From an uncultured Succinatimonas sp. (GTDB taxonomy: Bacteria; Pseudomonadota; Gammaproteobacteria; Enterobacterales; Succinivibrionaceae): a DNA stretch of 6,739 bases. A program made the position numbers and the translations under genes. This document shows, one piece after another, positions 1-5,836 of the stretch (the stretch's first letter is position 1; every line of letters begins with the position of its first letter). The notes under the pieces are model-generated. The model worked only from the letters and a program-made list of their open reading frames with translations. It did not search any database and was not told the origin of the DNA. Location: the NCBI GenBank assembly GCA_937880335.1, contig CALFLJ010000218.1, positions 1 through 6,739 of the forward strand, given 5' to 3'.

Positions 1-848
1 CCGGTAATACCACCAACACGACCTAAGTCAGCCTGAATGTAGTCAGCGGCACCTTCCTCAATGTACATGGCAAACTGATTTAAGTTATAGGTATTCTCAC
101 CCATAGCAATAGGGGTATTAGTTCTCTCACGAAGGATCTTGTGACCTGTAATATCGTCAGATGGTAAAGGCTCTTCGATCCAGAGAAGATTTAAACTGTC
201 GAACATCTTGAAGGCACGTAATGCCTGAGGTAAATTCCAGCCTTGGTTAGCATCAACAGCAAGACCAAAACCAGGAACTGCCTCTTGGATCTTGCGAAGA
301 CGCATAACGTCCTCTTCAAGATCAGGCTTACCTACCTTAACCTTAGCGCAAGCATAACCTTGAGCCTTCCATCTCTTAACCTGCTCAATAACCTCTTCTA
401 CACTTAAGTTTAAGTTAATGCCTGAACCGTAGAGAGGTACCTTGTCACGGCACTTACCTAACATATCGTAAAGGGAAACGTTTAAGCTTTTTGCTAATAA
501 ATCCCAGTAAGCAATATCTAAAGCAGATAAAGCATGGGTAGTAACACCAGCACCACCAACATCATGAACATATTTGTAACTTCTCTGCCAGAGTCCACGA
601 GGAGAAACCTTAAGACCAATAACGTCAGGAATAATTTCAGAAATTAATGCGGAAATTGTTTTGCCGCACCAACCTGAGGTGTGAGAAAAACCTGTACCTA
701 CTAAACCGTTAGAACCGTGAACATCAACAACTGCTACCTCAATATCTGTTACATGGTGGATTTGATCTCCCCAAGGGCCCTGAGGTAATGGTACACGGCA
801 GGTCATTAAATCGATAGATTCAATTGTAGGAACTTGAATTGCAGACAT
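1..848 (-). CDS. Mandelate racemase-type enolase-superfamily enzyme, probable acid-sugar dehydratase (3' end missing)
   Basis: The frame starts at the ATG at 848-846 and stays open to the left edge, giving 282 residues of a family usually about 370-400 long. The start has a good ribosome site (GGAG, 6 nt upstream). An N-terminal capping domain occupies about residues 1-135. The barrel follows with family hallmarks: K169-V-K171 (KxK catalytic base), D199 in VDANQGW, E225 in WIEEPL and E251 in MGENTY as Mg2+ ligands, and D274 in QADLGRVGG, the Asp of the His/Asp dyad. The dyad His lies beyond the edge. This layout marks the mandelate racemase subgroup, whose members mostly dehydrate or epimerise acid sugars in the cytoplasm. 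Substrate is not readable. It is the third gene of the transketolase operon, 44 nt after the C-terminal subunit. Arginine codons favour CGT (7 of 11), unlike the regulator gene, suggesting high expression. Family call firm; reaction inferred. Confidence 0.9.
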   Translation of the reverse strand, partial: MSAIQVPTIESIDLMTCRVPLPQGPWGDQIHHVTDIEVAVVDVHGSNGLVGTGFSHTSGWCGKTISALISEIIPDVIGLKVSPRGLWQRSYKYVHDVGGAGVTTHALSALDIAYWDLLAKSLNVSLYDMLGKCRDKVPLYGSGINLNLSVEEVIEQVKRWKAQGYACAKVKVGKPDLEEDVMRLRKIQEAVPGFGLAVDANQGWNLPQALRAFKMFDSLNLLWIEEPLPSDDITGHKILRERTNTPIAMGENTYNLNQFAMYIEEGAADYIQADLGRVGGIT

Positions 849-892
849 TTTATTCTCCTTTAAGTAAATTCTTATGTCTTAAAAAAATTTGA

Positions 893-1816
893 TTAAGCTA
901 AAATTTTGTTAACAGCTTCAATAATTGCTTTAGAATTGATACCAAAATAATCATAAAGTTCAGATGCAGCAGCAGATTTACCAAAACTATCTTGCATGCC
1001 AATTCTCAAAACCTTACAAGGGCAATTTTCTGCTGTAACTTCTGTTACAGCACTACCAAGACCACCTGTTATCTGATGATCCTCAACAGTGATAATTCCT
1101 TTAGTCTCTGTTGCAGCATCAATGATTGCCTGTTTGTCAATTGGTTTTAGGGAGTACATGTCAATAACACGTACATTCTTGCCATCTTTAGCTAATTCGT
1201 CTGCAGCCTCTAATGCAGCTTTTAAAACAGGACCGCAAGCTATAATGGTGGCGTCATTACCATCTCTTAGAGTCTTACTCTTACCAATTTCAAAGACTTC
1301 GTCTTCCTTATATAAGGCTTCGTTTTTGTCACGGCCTACACGTAAATAGCAAGGGCCGTCAATCTTTGCTATTGCCTTAACTAAGGCCTTTGTAGAAACA
1401 TGATCAGATGGAACAATTACATGATTACCAGGAATTGCTCGCATAAGGGATAAATCCTCTAATGCCTGGTGAGTTGCACCGTCGGCACCGCAATCGATAC
1501 CTGCATGAGTTGCCACAACCTTTACATTAAGGTGTGGGTAGCAAACACTATTTCTAAATTGCTCTGCAGCTCTTAAAGCAGCAAACATAGCAAATGTACT
1601 AACAAAAGGGATATAACCTACAGTTGATAAACCTGCAGCAACCCCCATCATATTTCCTTCAGCAATACCGCAGTCAAAGAATCTTTCAGGGAAAGCTTCC
1701 TTAAACTTGCAGGTGAAAGTAGCTTTTGCTAAGTCGGCATCAAGAACTACAACATTATCAAGTTCTTGACCTAGCTCTACTAAAGCCTCACCGTATGCCT
1801 CTCTATTAGCCTTCAT
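893..1816 (-). CDS. Transketolase, C-terminal (pyrimidine-binding) subunit of a split enzyme
   Basis: This 307-residue protein is the second half of a two-subunit transketolase, holding the pyrimidine-binding domain (about 1-165) and the C-terminal domain (about 185-307). The pair would transfer a two-carbon ketol group from a ketose to an aldose acceptor using thiamine diphosphate. Visible residues, by homology to yeast transketolase: E53 in IAEGNM, the glutamate that activates the cofactor; H104; D112 and H116 in the ADGATHQ segment; and R159, a likely substrate-phosphate contact. The segment before D112 reads GAD, where transketolases usually have GED. The start ATG (1816-1814) lies inside the end of the N-terminal subunit gene, with GGAGG 9 nt upstream, so the two are translationally coupled. 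Split transketolases occur both as housekeeping enzymes and in specialised routes (apulose-4-phosphate AptAB, sulfosugar SqwGH). The neighbours favour a specialised role here, but the substrate is unknown. Confidence 0.93.
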   Translation of the reverse strand: MKANREAYGEALVELGQELDNVVVLDADLAKATFTCKFKEAFPERFFDCGIAEGNMMGVAAGLSTVGYIPFVSTFAMFAALRAAEQFRNSVCYPHLNVKVVATHAGIDCGADGATHQALEDLSLMRAIPGNHVIVPSDHVSTKALVKAIAKIDGPCYLRVGRDKNEALYKEDEVFEIGKSKTLRDGNDATIIACGPVLKAALEAADELAKDGKNVRVIDMYSLKPIDKQAIIDAATETKGIITVEDHQITGGLGSAVTEVTAENCPCKVLRIGMQDSFGKSAAASELYDYFGINSKAIIEAVNKILA

Positions 1817-2624
1817 GTGAAAGTTCCTCCAAAGCCTTATTTAATTCCTCTTTATTAGGGGCCTTGCCATGCCAACCTACCTGATTTTCCATGAAAGATA
1901 CGCCTTTACCTTTGATGGTATGAGCAACTATTGCTGTAGCTCTATCAGTGCACTTGCTTGCAGCATCAATAGCATCGGAAATTTGCTTGTAATCATGACC
2001 ATCAATCTCAATGGTATTTAAGTGGAAATCACTAAAACGTGTTGCAGGGTTATCAATATCCATAACCTCTGAGGTTGTGCCATCAATTTGTAACTTATTG
2101 AAGTCTAGAATAATTGTTAAGTTATTTAACTTGTACTGATTGGCAAACATTAAAGCTTCCCAAACCTGACCTTCTTCTAACTCACCATCACCAATAATGG
2201 CGTAAACACGTGCTTTTGAATTTTTCTTCTTAAGACCTAAAGCCATACCGCAAGCTGCAGAAATACCCTGACCTAAAGAACCTGTTGTCATATCTACACC
2301 AGGTGTGTGTTTCATTTCAGGATGACCTTGTAAAAAAGAATTTAAATGTCTTAAATTTTTAAGTTCTTCTTTATCAAAGAAGCCTTTGTAAGCTAAAGCA
2401 GCGTAGAGAATAGGGGCTGCATGGCCTTTACTTAAAACGACACGGTCACGGTCACATGCTTTTGGATTTTTAGGATCGATATTTAATTTTTCACCATAAA
2501 GCACAGCGAAAATATCTGCTAAGGACAAGGAACCACCAGGATGGCCACTACCCCCATTAAAAATTGCTTCAAGAACACTCTTGCGCAATTGTGTTGCGAT
2601 TTCTTTAAACTTTTTAGACTCCAT
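1806..2624 (-). CDS. Transketolase, N-terminal (diphosphate-binding) subunit of a split enzyme
   Basis: At 272 residues this is the usual length for a stand-alone transketolase N-terminal subunit; it must pair with the downstream gene to be active. Seen in order: GHPGGS (27-32), SKGHA (65-69), GHP (100-102), GSLGQG (115-120), the thiamine diphosphate motif from GDG (145-147) to N176, and HTIKGKG (235-241). D146 and N176 are 30 residues apart, the same spacing as the Mg2+ ligands D157 and N187 of yeast transketolase. H28, H68, H101 and H235 fit the conserved active-site histidines. The start ATG (2624-2622) has GGAG 7 nt upstream. It is the first gene of the minus-strand operon, reading away from the dehydrogenase and regulator genes across a 393-bp spacer. 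Its stop overlaps the next gene by 11 bp. A TTGCGCAA palindrome (2581-2588), possibly an operator, lies in its early codons. Nothing looks broken. Confidence 0.94.
   Translation of the reverse strand: MESKKFKEIATQLRKSVLEAIFNGGSGHPGGSLSLADIFAVLYGEKLNIDPKNPKACDRDRVVLSKGHAAPILYAALAYKGFFDKEELKNLRHLNSFLQGHPEMKHTPGVDMTTGSLGQGISAACGMALGLKKKNSKARVYAIIGDGELEEGQVWEALMFANQYKLNNLTIILDFNKLQIDGTTSEVMDIDNPATRFSDFHLNTIEIDGHDYKQISDAIDAASKCTDRATAIVAHTIKGKGVSFMENQVGWHGKAPNKEELNKALEELSHEG
1826..1830 (-). promoter_or_regulatory. Strong ribosome binding site for the C-terminal transketolase subunit
   Basis: Read on the minus strand this is GGAGG, 9 nt before the ATG at 1816-1814. It lies inside the last codons of the N-terminal subunit gene. 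It fixes the start and the 11-bp overlap, which should keep the two subunits near equal stoichiometry. Confidence 0.85.
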
Positions 2625-2736
2625 TGATTAGCTCCAATAACTCTAGATCAATAACAGAAACGGATGCTTGTAAAAAAAAACATAAAGCAATTTACTTCGC
2701 AATTGTTTCTGTATTTAACGCATGTATATATAATAT

Positions 2737-2746
2737 TTTGCGCAAA
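2737..2746. promoter_or_regulatory. Palindromic operator candidate TTTGCGCAAA
   Basis: This is a perfect 10-bp palindrome centred on C|G at 2741/2742, extending to 2734-2749 with 7 of 8 pairs. A central CpG dyad is typical of LacI-family operators. It overlaps the -10/start area of the promoter proposed for the transketolase operon, where a bound repressor would block transcription. The assignment to the adjacent LacI-type protein is inferred. Confidence 0.5.
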
Positions 2747-2772
2747 TTAAAAAAATATTTGAAGCACGTCAA
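2744..2772 (-). promoter_or_regulatory. Candidate promoter of the transketolase/enolase-superfamily operon
   Basis: On the minus strand TTGACG (2772-2767) matches the -35 consensus at 5 of 6. The -10 could be TTTAAT (2751-2746, spacer 15) or TAATTT (2749-2744, spacer 17). Neither is ideal. It lies 120 bp before the transketolase start and abuts the TTTGCGCAAA palindrome. Confidence 0.4.
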
Positions 2773-2885
2773 CTTTTTAAAACTTTTTTATAATTTTATT
2801 TAACACGTATAATGATATAAAAAATTTTTCAATGTTAAATCATACAGTTAAACTATTTAACCATAAGATCTTGAAAAAATAGTAC

Positions 2886-2915
2886 TTGATCTTTGCATAA
2901 AACATTCGCAATAAT
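2886..2915 (+). promoter_or_regulatory. Candidate promoter of the dehydrogenase-regulator unit
   Basis: TTGATC (2886-2891) and AATAAT (2910-2915) are separated by 18 bp and match the -35 and -10 consensus at 4 and 5 of 6. The -10 lies inside the inverted repeat at 2899-2927, so a bound repressor would cover it. The implied leader is about 95 nt. Confidence 0.45.
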
Positions 2916-2927
2916 TGCGCATGTTTT
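2899..2927. promoter_or_regulatory. Long inverted repeat, probable operator for the dehydrogenase-regulator unit
   Basis: The two arms AACATTCGCAAT and ATTGCGCATGTT flank a single central A at 2913 and pair at 11 of 12 positions. One A-T pair of bases on each side, then another, extends this to 13 of 14 over 29 bp. The core is CGCAA-N3-TTGCG (2907-2919), and the same core recurs at 5593-5605. It covers the -10 of the proposed plus-strand promoter, about 90 bp before the dehydrogenase start. Size, symmetry and position fit a repressor operator. Autoregulation by the LacI-type gene is the likeliest use. Confidence 0.65.
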
Positions 2928-3017
2928 CAAAAGATTTAAAGAAACTTTCCATAATTCTTTTTTGAAATCTATTTAATAAACTTTGATTTTTTATGGTCAA
3001 GTAAGGAGTGTTTTTAA

Positions 3018-3986
3018 ATGTCATACCGAGTAGTTTGGACTGATTGCGATCATGAATCTCTGGCTGAAGAAGAAAATGTTTTAAAAGCAGCAGGAATAAA
3101 TGATTTCAAGGTGGAGCAATGTAAAACAGAACAGGATGTTGTAGAGAAATGTAAAGGTGCTGTTGTTCTTTTAAATCAATACACACCTTTAGGTGAGTTT
3201 GCTTTTAAAAACTTACCTGAGGTTAAGTGTGTTGTAAGATACGGTGTTGGCGTTGACAATGTCGACTTAAAAGCTGCTTCAAAATATGGAGTTCATGTTT
3301 GCAACGTGCCTGATTACGGTACTTTTGAAGTAGCAGATCAGGCTATGGCTTTAATGTTAGCTTGTATAAGAAAAGTTGTTAAATCAAACAATCAAGTTGT
3401 TGATAAAAAATGGGACTTTTCTGAGATGGCTCCTATACACAGAATGTCTACAATGACAATTGGTGTATATGGTCTTGGAAGAATTGGTAAAGCTTTTGCA
3501 AAAAGAGCTCACGCATTTGGATGCAATATCATTGGTTACGATATTGATCTTTCTTCCATAAAAGATGATCCTGATTACAAGTTTATAAAAATTGTATCCA
3601 AGGAAGAATTATTTTCTCAATCTGATGTTGTATCATTACATTGTGGGTTAAATAAAGACAACCAAGCATTCATGAATAAGTCATGCTTTAACGACATGAA
3701 AGATGGTAGTTACTTTATCAATGTATCTCGTGGTGGTTTAGTAAACGAGGAAGACTTAGCTGATGCTTTAATTTCAGGAAAATTAGGTGGAGCCGGCATC
3801 GATGTTACAGCAAAGGAGCCATTGCCAAACGACAGTAAATTACGCACTGCACCAAATATTATATTCTCACCTCACATAGCTTGGTATTCAATTGAGTCAG
3901 CATCAGATCTAAAAACAAAATGCGCTCAGGAGGCAGTACGTGCAGTTTTAGGCGAAAAATTGCGTTGCCCCGTAAATAAAATTTAG
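3018..3986 (+). CDS. CtBP-like D-isomer-specific 2-hydroxyacid dehydrogenase
   Basis: This 322-residue NAD-dependent enzyme would interconvert a 2-keto acid and a D-2-hydroxy acid in the cytoplasm. The split catalytic domain occupies about 1-103 and 290-322. The Rossmann domain lies between, with the dinucleotide loop GLGRIG (152-157) and D175 ending beta-2, which favours NAD over NADP. The catalytic triad is visible: R238 in NVSRGG, E267 in AKEPLP, and H286 in SPHIAWYS. The substrate loop is RYGVGVDNVD (74-83). The PDYGTFEVAD segment (98-107) and the Trp after the catalytic His (HIAW, W289) place it near the bacterial relatives of eukaryotic CtBP, where that Trp lines the keto-acid pocket. 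The ATG has AAGGAG 9 nt upstream. It is the first gene of a two-gene unit with the LacI-type regulator 21 bp downstream. A role on a keto acid from the divergent operon is inferred. 3-Phosphoglycerate dehydrogenase is an alternative, but the neighbours argue against serine synthesis. Confidence 0.9.
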   Translation: MSYRVVWTDCDHESLAEEENVLKAAGINDFKVEQCKTEQDVVEKCKGAVVLLNQYTPLGEFAFKNLPEVKCVVRYGVGVDNVDLKAASKYGVHVCNVPDYGTFEVADQAMALMLACIRKVVKSNNQVVDKKWDFSEMAPIHRMSTMTIGVYGLGRIGKAFAKRAHAFGCNIIGYDIDLSSIKDDPDYKFIKIVSKEELFSQSDVVSLHCGLNKDNQAFMNKSCFNDMKDGSYFINVSRGGLVNEEDLADALISGKLGGAGIDVTAKEPLPNDSKLRTAPNIIFSPHIAWYSIESASDLKTKCAQEAVRAVLGEKLRCPVNKI

Positions 3987-3994
3987 TAAAAATT

Positions 3995-3999
3995 AGGAG
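3995..3999 (+). promoter_or_regulatory. Ribosome binding site that decides a TTG start
   Basis: AGGAG lies 8 nt before TTG at 4008-4010. No ATG or GTG is available near the expected N-terminus, and the protein read from this TTG begins with the standard LacI-family ITIKDIA, so TTG is the start. Confidence 0.8.
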
Positions 4000-4007
4000 C
4001 AAAAAGA

Positions 4008-5015
4008 TTGATTACTATAAAAGATATTGCAAATAAATGTGGGGTTAATCCTTCAACAGTTTCAAGAGCCCTAAACAATCAAAAAGGTGTTTCTGACGAG
4101 TTGAAAAAGAAGATCTTTTCTGTTGCAGAATCTATGTCTTATTTTAAAAATAACGACCGTAATCAATCTTTTGCACCTAAAGATATGATTGGTCTTATCC
4201 TACCGGACATTACTAACCCTTATTATGCATTTATTGCAAAAGGGGTTTCTTCCTTTTTCAAAGAAAAGAATTACAGCATTATGCTTTGCAACACGGATCG
4301 TGATGCAAATACAGAAAAAGATTATATAAAAATGCTTTGTGCATATAAAGTAAAGGGAGTAATTTTCCTTTCTGTAACAGCAAAAGAAGATGACTTAAAT
4401 CCATTTTTAGATGCAGGCATAAAAGTAGTATGTTTAGATAATCCAATTTCAAAAAAAGTCTCTTGCGTAGCAAATGATAATTACTCAGGAACTTGTGATC
4501 TTATTAAGCATATGATCTCAGATGAAGTAGGAACTAAAAGATTAGCTTTGCTTATGGCAGCCCCAAACGTCTTCACAACAAAGGAAAGAATGAGAGCATG
4601 CATTGATGTACTAGAGGAAGCTGGAAAAAAAGACGTTTTTGTAGATGTTAAGCATATTATGCCTACATATGATGAGGCGTATAAAGCTGTTCCTGATTTA
4701 TTAAGAAATAAGCCGGATACTATCTTTGCCATAAACGACACAGTGGCCTTAGGAGTAATAGGCTATTGTCATGATCACGGAATCAAAGTTCCTCAAGATT
4801 TAAAGGTTGCAGGTTATGATGATATAGCTGCAGCTGCTATTATGTGGCCTCCTTTAACTACGGTTCATCAAAGAAAAATATCTTTAGGATCTCAGGCTGC
4901 AAATTTACTTTATCAGCACATAGTAGATCCTGAAATGCGAACAAAGAAAATTGAACTTTTCCCAAAACTTATAAAACGAGCTAGTTTAGGAGAAAAATTT
5001 AATAATATTGATTAG
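4008..5015 (+). CDS. LacI-family transcriptional regulator with an atypical hinge
   Basis: This 335-residue protein would bind operator DNA as a dimer and respond to a small sugar-like ligand. The helix-turn-helix is at residues 3-22 (ITIKDIA, then VNPSTVSRAL), followed by helix 3. The ligand-binding domain runs from about 60 to 330 with family marks: ILPDITNPYY (64-73), R194 in the KERMR segment, ND (243-244) before TVALG, and GYDDI (269-273) followed by PPLTTV. The hinge (46-58) lacks the usual Ala-Arg-Ser-Leu; residues S54 or F55 sit where the minor-groove Leu is expected. It uses a TTG start, and most arginine codons are AGA or CGA (8 of 10). Both fit a low-abundance protein. It follows the dehydrogenase by 21 bp and most likely represses both flanking units through repeats at 2737-2746 and 2899-2927. 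A direct link is inferred, and the ligand is unknown. Confidence 0.93.
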   Translation: MITIKDIANKCGVNPSTVSRALNNQKGVSDELKKKIFSVAESMSYFKNNDRNQSFAPKDMIGLILPDITNPYYAFIAKGVSSFFKEKNYSIMLCNTDRDANTEKDYIKMLCAYKVKGVIFLSVTAKEDDLNPFLDAGIKVVCLDNPISKKVSCVANDNYSGTCDLIKHMISDEVGTKRLALLMAAPNVFTTKERMRACIDVLEEAGKKDVFVDVKHIMPTYDEAYKAVPDLLRNKPDTIFAINDTVALGVIGYCHDHGIKVPQDLKVAGYDDIAAAAIMWPPLTTVHQRKISLGSQAANLLYQHIVDPEMRTKKIELFPKLIKRASLGEKFNNID

Positions 5016-5203
5016 TTTTTTTTTCTGATCTAACCCCTTACTAAACATAAAAATTTTAAGCAAGGGGATATATGTTACAGTCAAAAATTTCAAATATAAT
5101 CCCAACTTATAAAGTCACTAAATTCATCATTTAAAAATAAAATCATCTATTTATCTCTGAAGGACTATTAGTCATTCAAAATACAGTTCTCTAATTACTT
5201 GAT

Positions 5204-5216
5204 AATAAAGTCCAAA
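5204..5216 (+). repeat. Direct repeat AATAAAGTCCAAA, copy 1
   Basis: This copy is identical over 13 bp to 5373-5385, 169 bp away in the same orientation. Both lie on the XerD-arm side of the dif-like site. The role is unknown. Confidence 0.6.
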
Positions 5217-5372
5217 AAATTAAATCTTACAAAAGTTCTAGACAAAACACGATGGTTACAAAATAGGTAATAAAGCAAACTTAAATTAAGCCATTTGTAA
5301 TTAGCAATCATAAAACTTACAAATCAAGTTGTGTATAAACAATCAATCATAAGTTGAAGAGTCAATTTAGCA

Positions 5373-5385
5373 AATAAAGTCCAAA
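5373..5385 (+). repeat. Direct repeat AATAAAGTCCAAA, copy 2
   Basis: This second copy ends 20 bp before the dif-like site. It could be an accessory protein site or chance; the sequence does not decide. Confidence 0.6.
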
Positions 5386-5405
5386 CCTAGTGTTTCTTAT
5401 ATAAA

Positions 5406-5433
5406 ATTTAACATAATATAACTTATGCGAAGT
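5406..5433 (-). other. dif: dif chromosome-dimer resolution site (XerC/XerD target)
   Basis: Read on the minus strand from 5433, the site is an 11-bp XerC arm ACTTCGCATAA, a 6-bp centre GTTATA, and an 11-bp XerD arm TTATGTTAAAT. It matches E. coli dif at 23 of 28 positions. The XerD arm is identical and the 11-6-11 spacing exact. The three XerC-arm differences are at the outer positions, which vary among gammaproteobacteria, and the other two are in the centre. XerC and XerD recombine dif at division, under FtsK control, to resolve chromosome dimers. It lies in a gene-free region, as expected for the terminus. A plasmid-borne or Xer-exploiting mobile-element att site is the alternative. I saw no second convincing copy in the window. 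Confidence 0.85.
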
Positions 5434-5529
5434 TATAATTATTTTTTTATTGCAACTTTTTGAGCTCATCGTTTTGCCATTTTTATTTCTATAGTAATAA
5501 TATCTAATCCTCAGATGACTTTAAGTTAC

Positions 5530-5561
5530 GAAACTTTTGTTATAAGTTTCTAAATTTTTTT
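5530..5561 (+). terminator. Possible intrinsic terminator
   Basis: GAAACTT (5530-5536) and AAGTTTC (5544-5550) form a 7-bp stem with a 7-nt loop, followed by TAAA and seven T's. The stem has only two G-C pairs and stands 515 bp from the nearest upstream gene, so it could be chance or end a long or unannotated transcript. Confidence 0.3.
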
Positions 5562-5591
5562 ATCCTTACAAATTGATCTTGTTTTGAATTT

Positions 5592-5606
5592 TCGCAAATG
5601 TTGCGA
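5592..5606. repeat. Inverted repeat TCGCAA-ATG-TTGCGA
   Basis: This has perfect 6-bp arms with a 3-bp spacer. The core CGCAA-N3-TTGCG is the same as in the repeat at 2899-2927, which suggests the same DNA-binding protein. It lies 159 bp from the dif-like site and about 290 bp before the DUF805 gene. Its function is open. Confidence 0.55.
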
Positions 5607-5805
5607 TTTTACGTAATGTTCTATAATTAAACTCAAATTAACAAAAAATAACATATGTATACTGTGCACTAAGTTAAATGTTACATAATAATTTAAATAC
5701 ATAGACAAGATTATATAAAACAAATAAATAGAGTTTGTTCATCTATATTTAAATTAAATTTAATTTAATAAATAGTCCTTTTCTCACATCTTTATACTTT
5801 ATCAA

Positions 5806-5836
5806 TTGACTAAATTTTCATTTAATATAGGATAAT
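5806..5836 (+). promoter_or_regulatory. Candidate promoter of the DUF805 gene
   Basis: TTGACT (5806-5811) matches -35 at 5 of 6. GATAAT (5831-5836) is a 5 of 6 match for -10 but at a long 19-bp spacing; TAGGAT (5828-5833, spacer 16) is the alternative. The implied leader is about 50-60 nt. Confidence 0.4.

Larger units (their letters stand above)
2625..3017. promoter_or_regulatory. Divergent control region between the transketolase operon and the dehydrogenase-regulator unit
   Basis: This is a 393-bp AT-rich spacer with no convincing reading frame. It holds promoter-like elements facing both ways and three places with CGCAA/TTGCG words: a TTGCGCAA palindrome (2738-2745), a single CGCAATTGT (2698-2706), and an inverted repeat (2899-2927). 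The CGCAATTGT word recurs at 2584-2592 in the first transketolase gene. A second plus-strand promoter candidate, TTTTTA-N17-TATAAT, sits at 2785-2813. A LacI-type gene is in the adjacent unit, so shared control of both directions is the natural reading, by inference. Confidence 0.6.

Noticed and set aside
1089..1349. Open frame antisense to the transketolase C-terminal gene, and similar antisense frames within the regulator gene
   Set aside because: They have no ribosome site or recognisable protein features and lie wholly opposite well-supported genes.
2440..2460. GGTCACGGTCAC words as a matS (MatP) site near the terminus
   Set aside because: It is a tandem, not the GTGAC-N3-GTCAC inverted layout, and it encodes conserved transketolase residues (DRDR).
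5034..5067. CCCCTT/AAGGGG hairpin as the terminator of the regulator unit
   Set aside because: The loop is 22 nt, the stem is 6 bp, and the nearby T-run lies before the stem rather than after it on the plus strand.
5072..5134. Small frame of 20 codons starting ATG just after AAGGGG
   Set aside because: The spacing from the G-run is only 4 nt, the peptide has no recognisable features, and short frames are expected by chance in this DNA.
5418..5437. loxP-like ATAACTT/AAGTTAT arms
   Set aside because: The arms are 7 bp with a 5-bp centre, not 13 and 8, and the segment is better explained by dif.
5649..5680. A second dif-like string (AACATA, then TGTATA-like, then a TTAAAT end)
   Set aside because: It needs gaps and breaks the 11-6-11 spacing, so it is not a credible XerC/XerD site; similarity comes mostly from AT-rich words.
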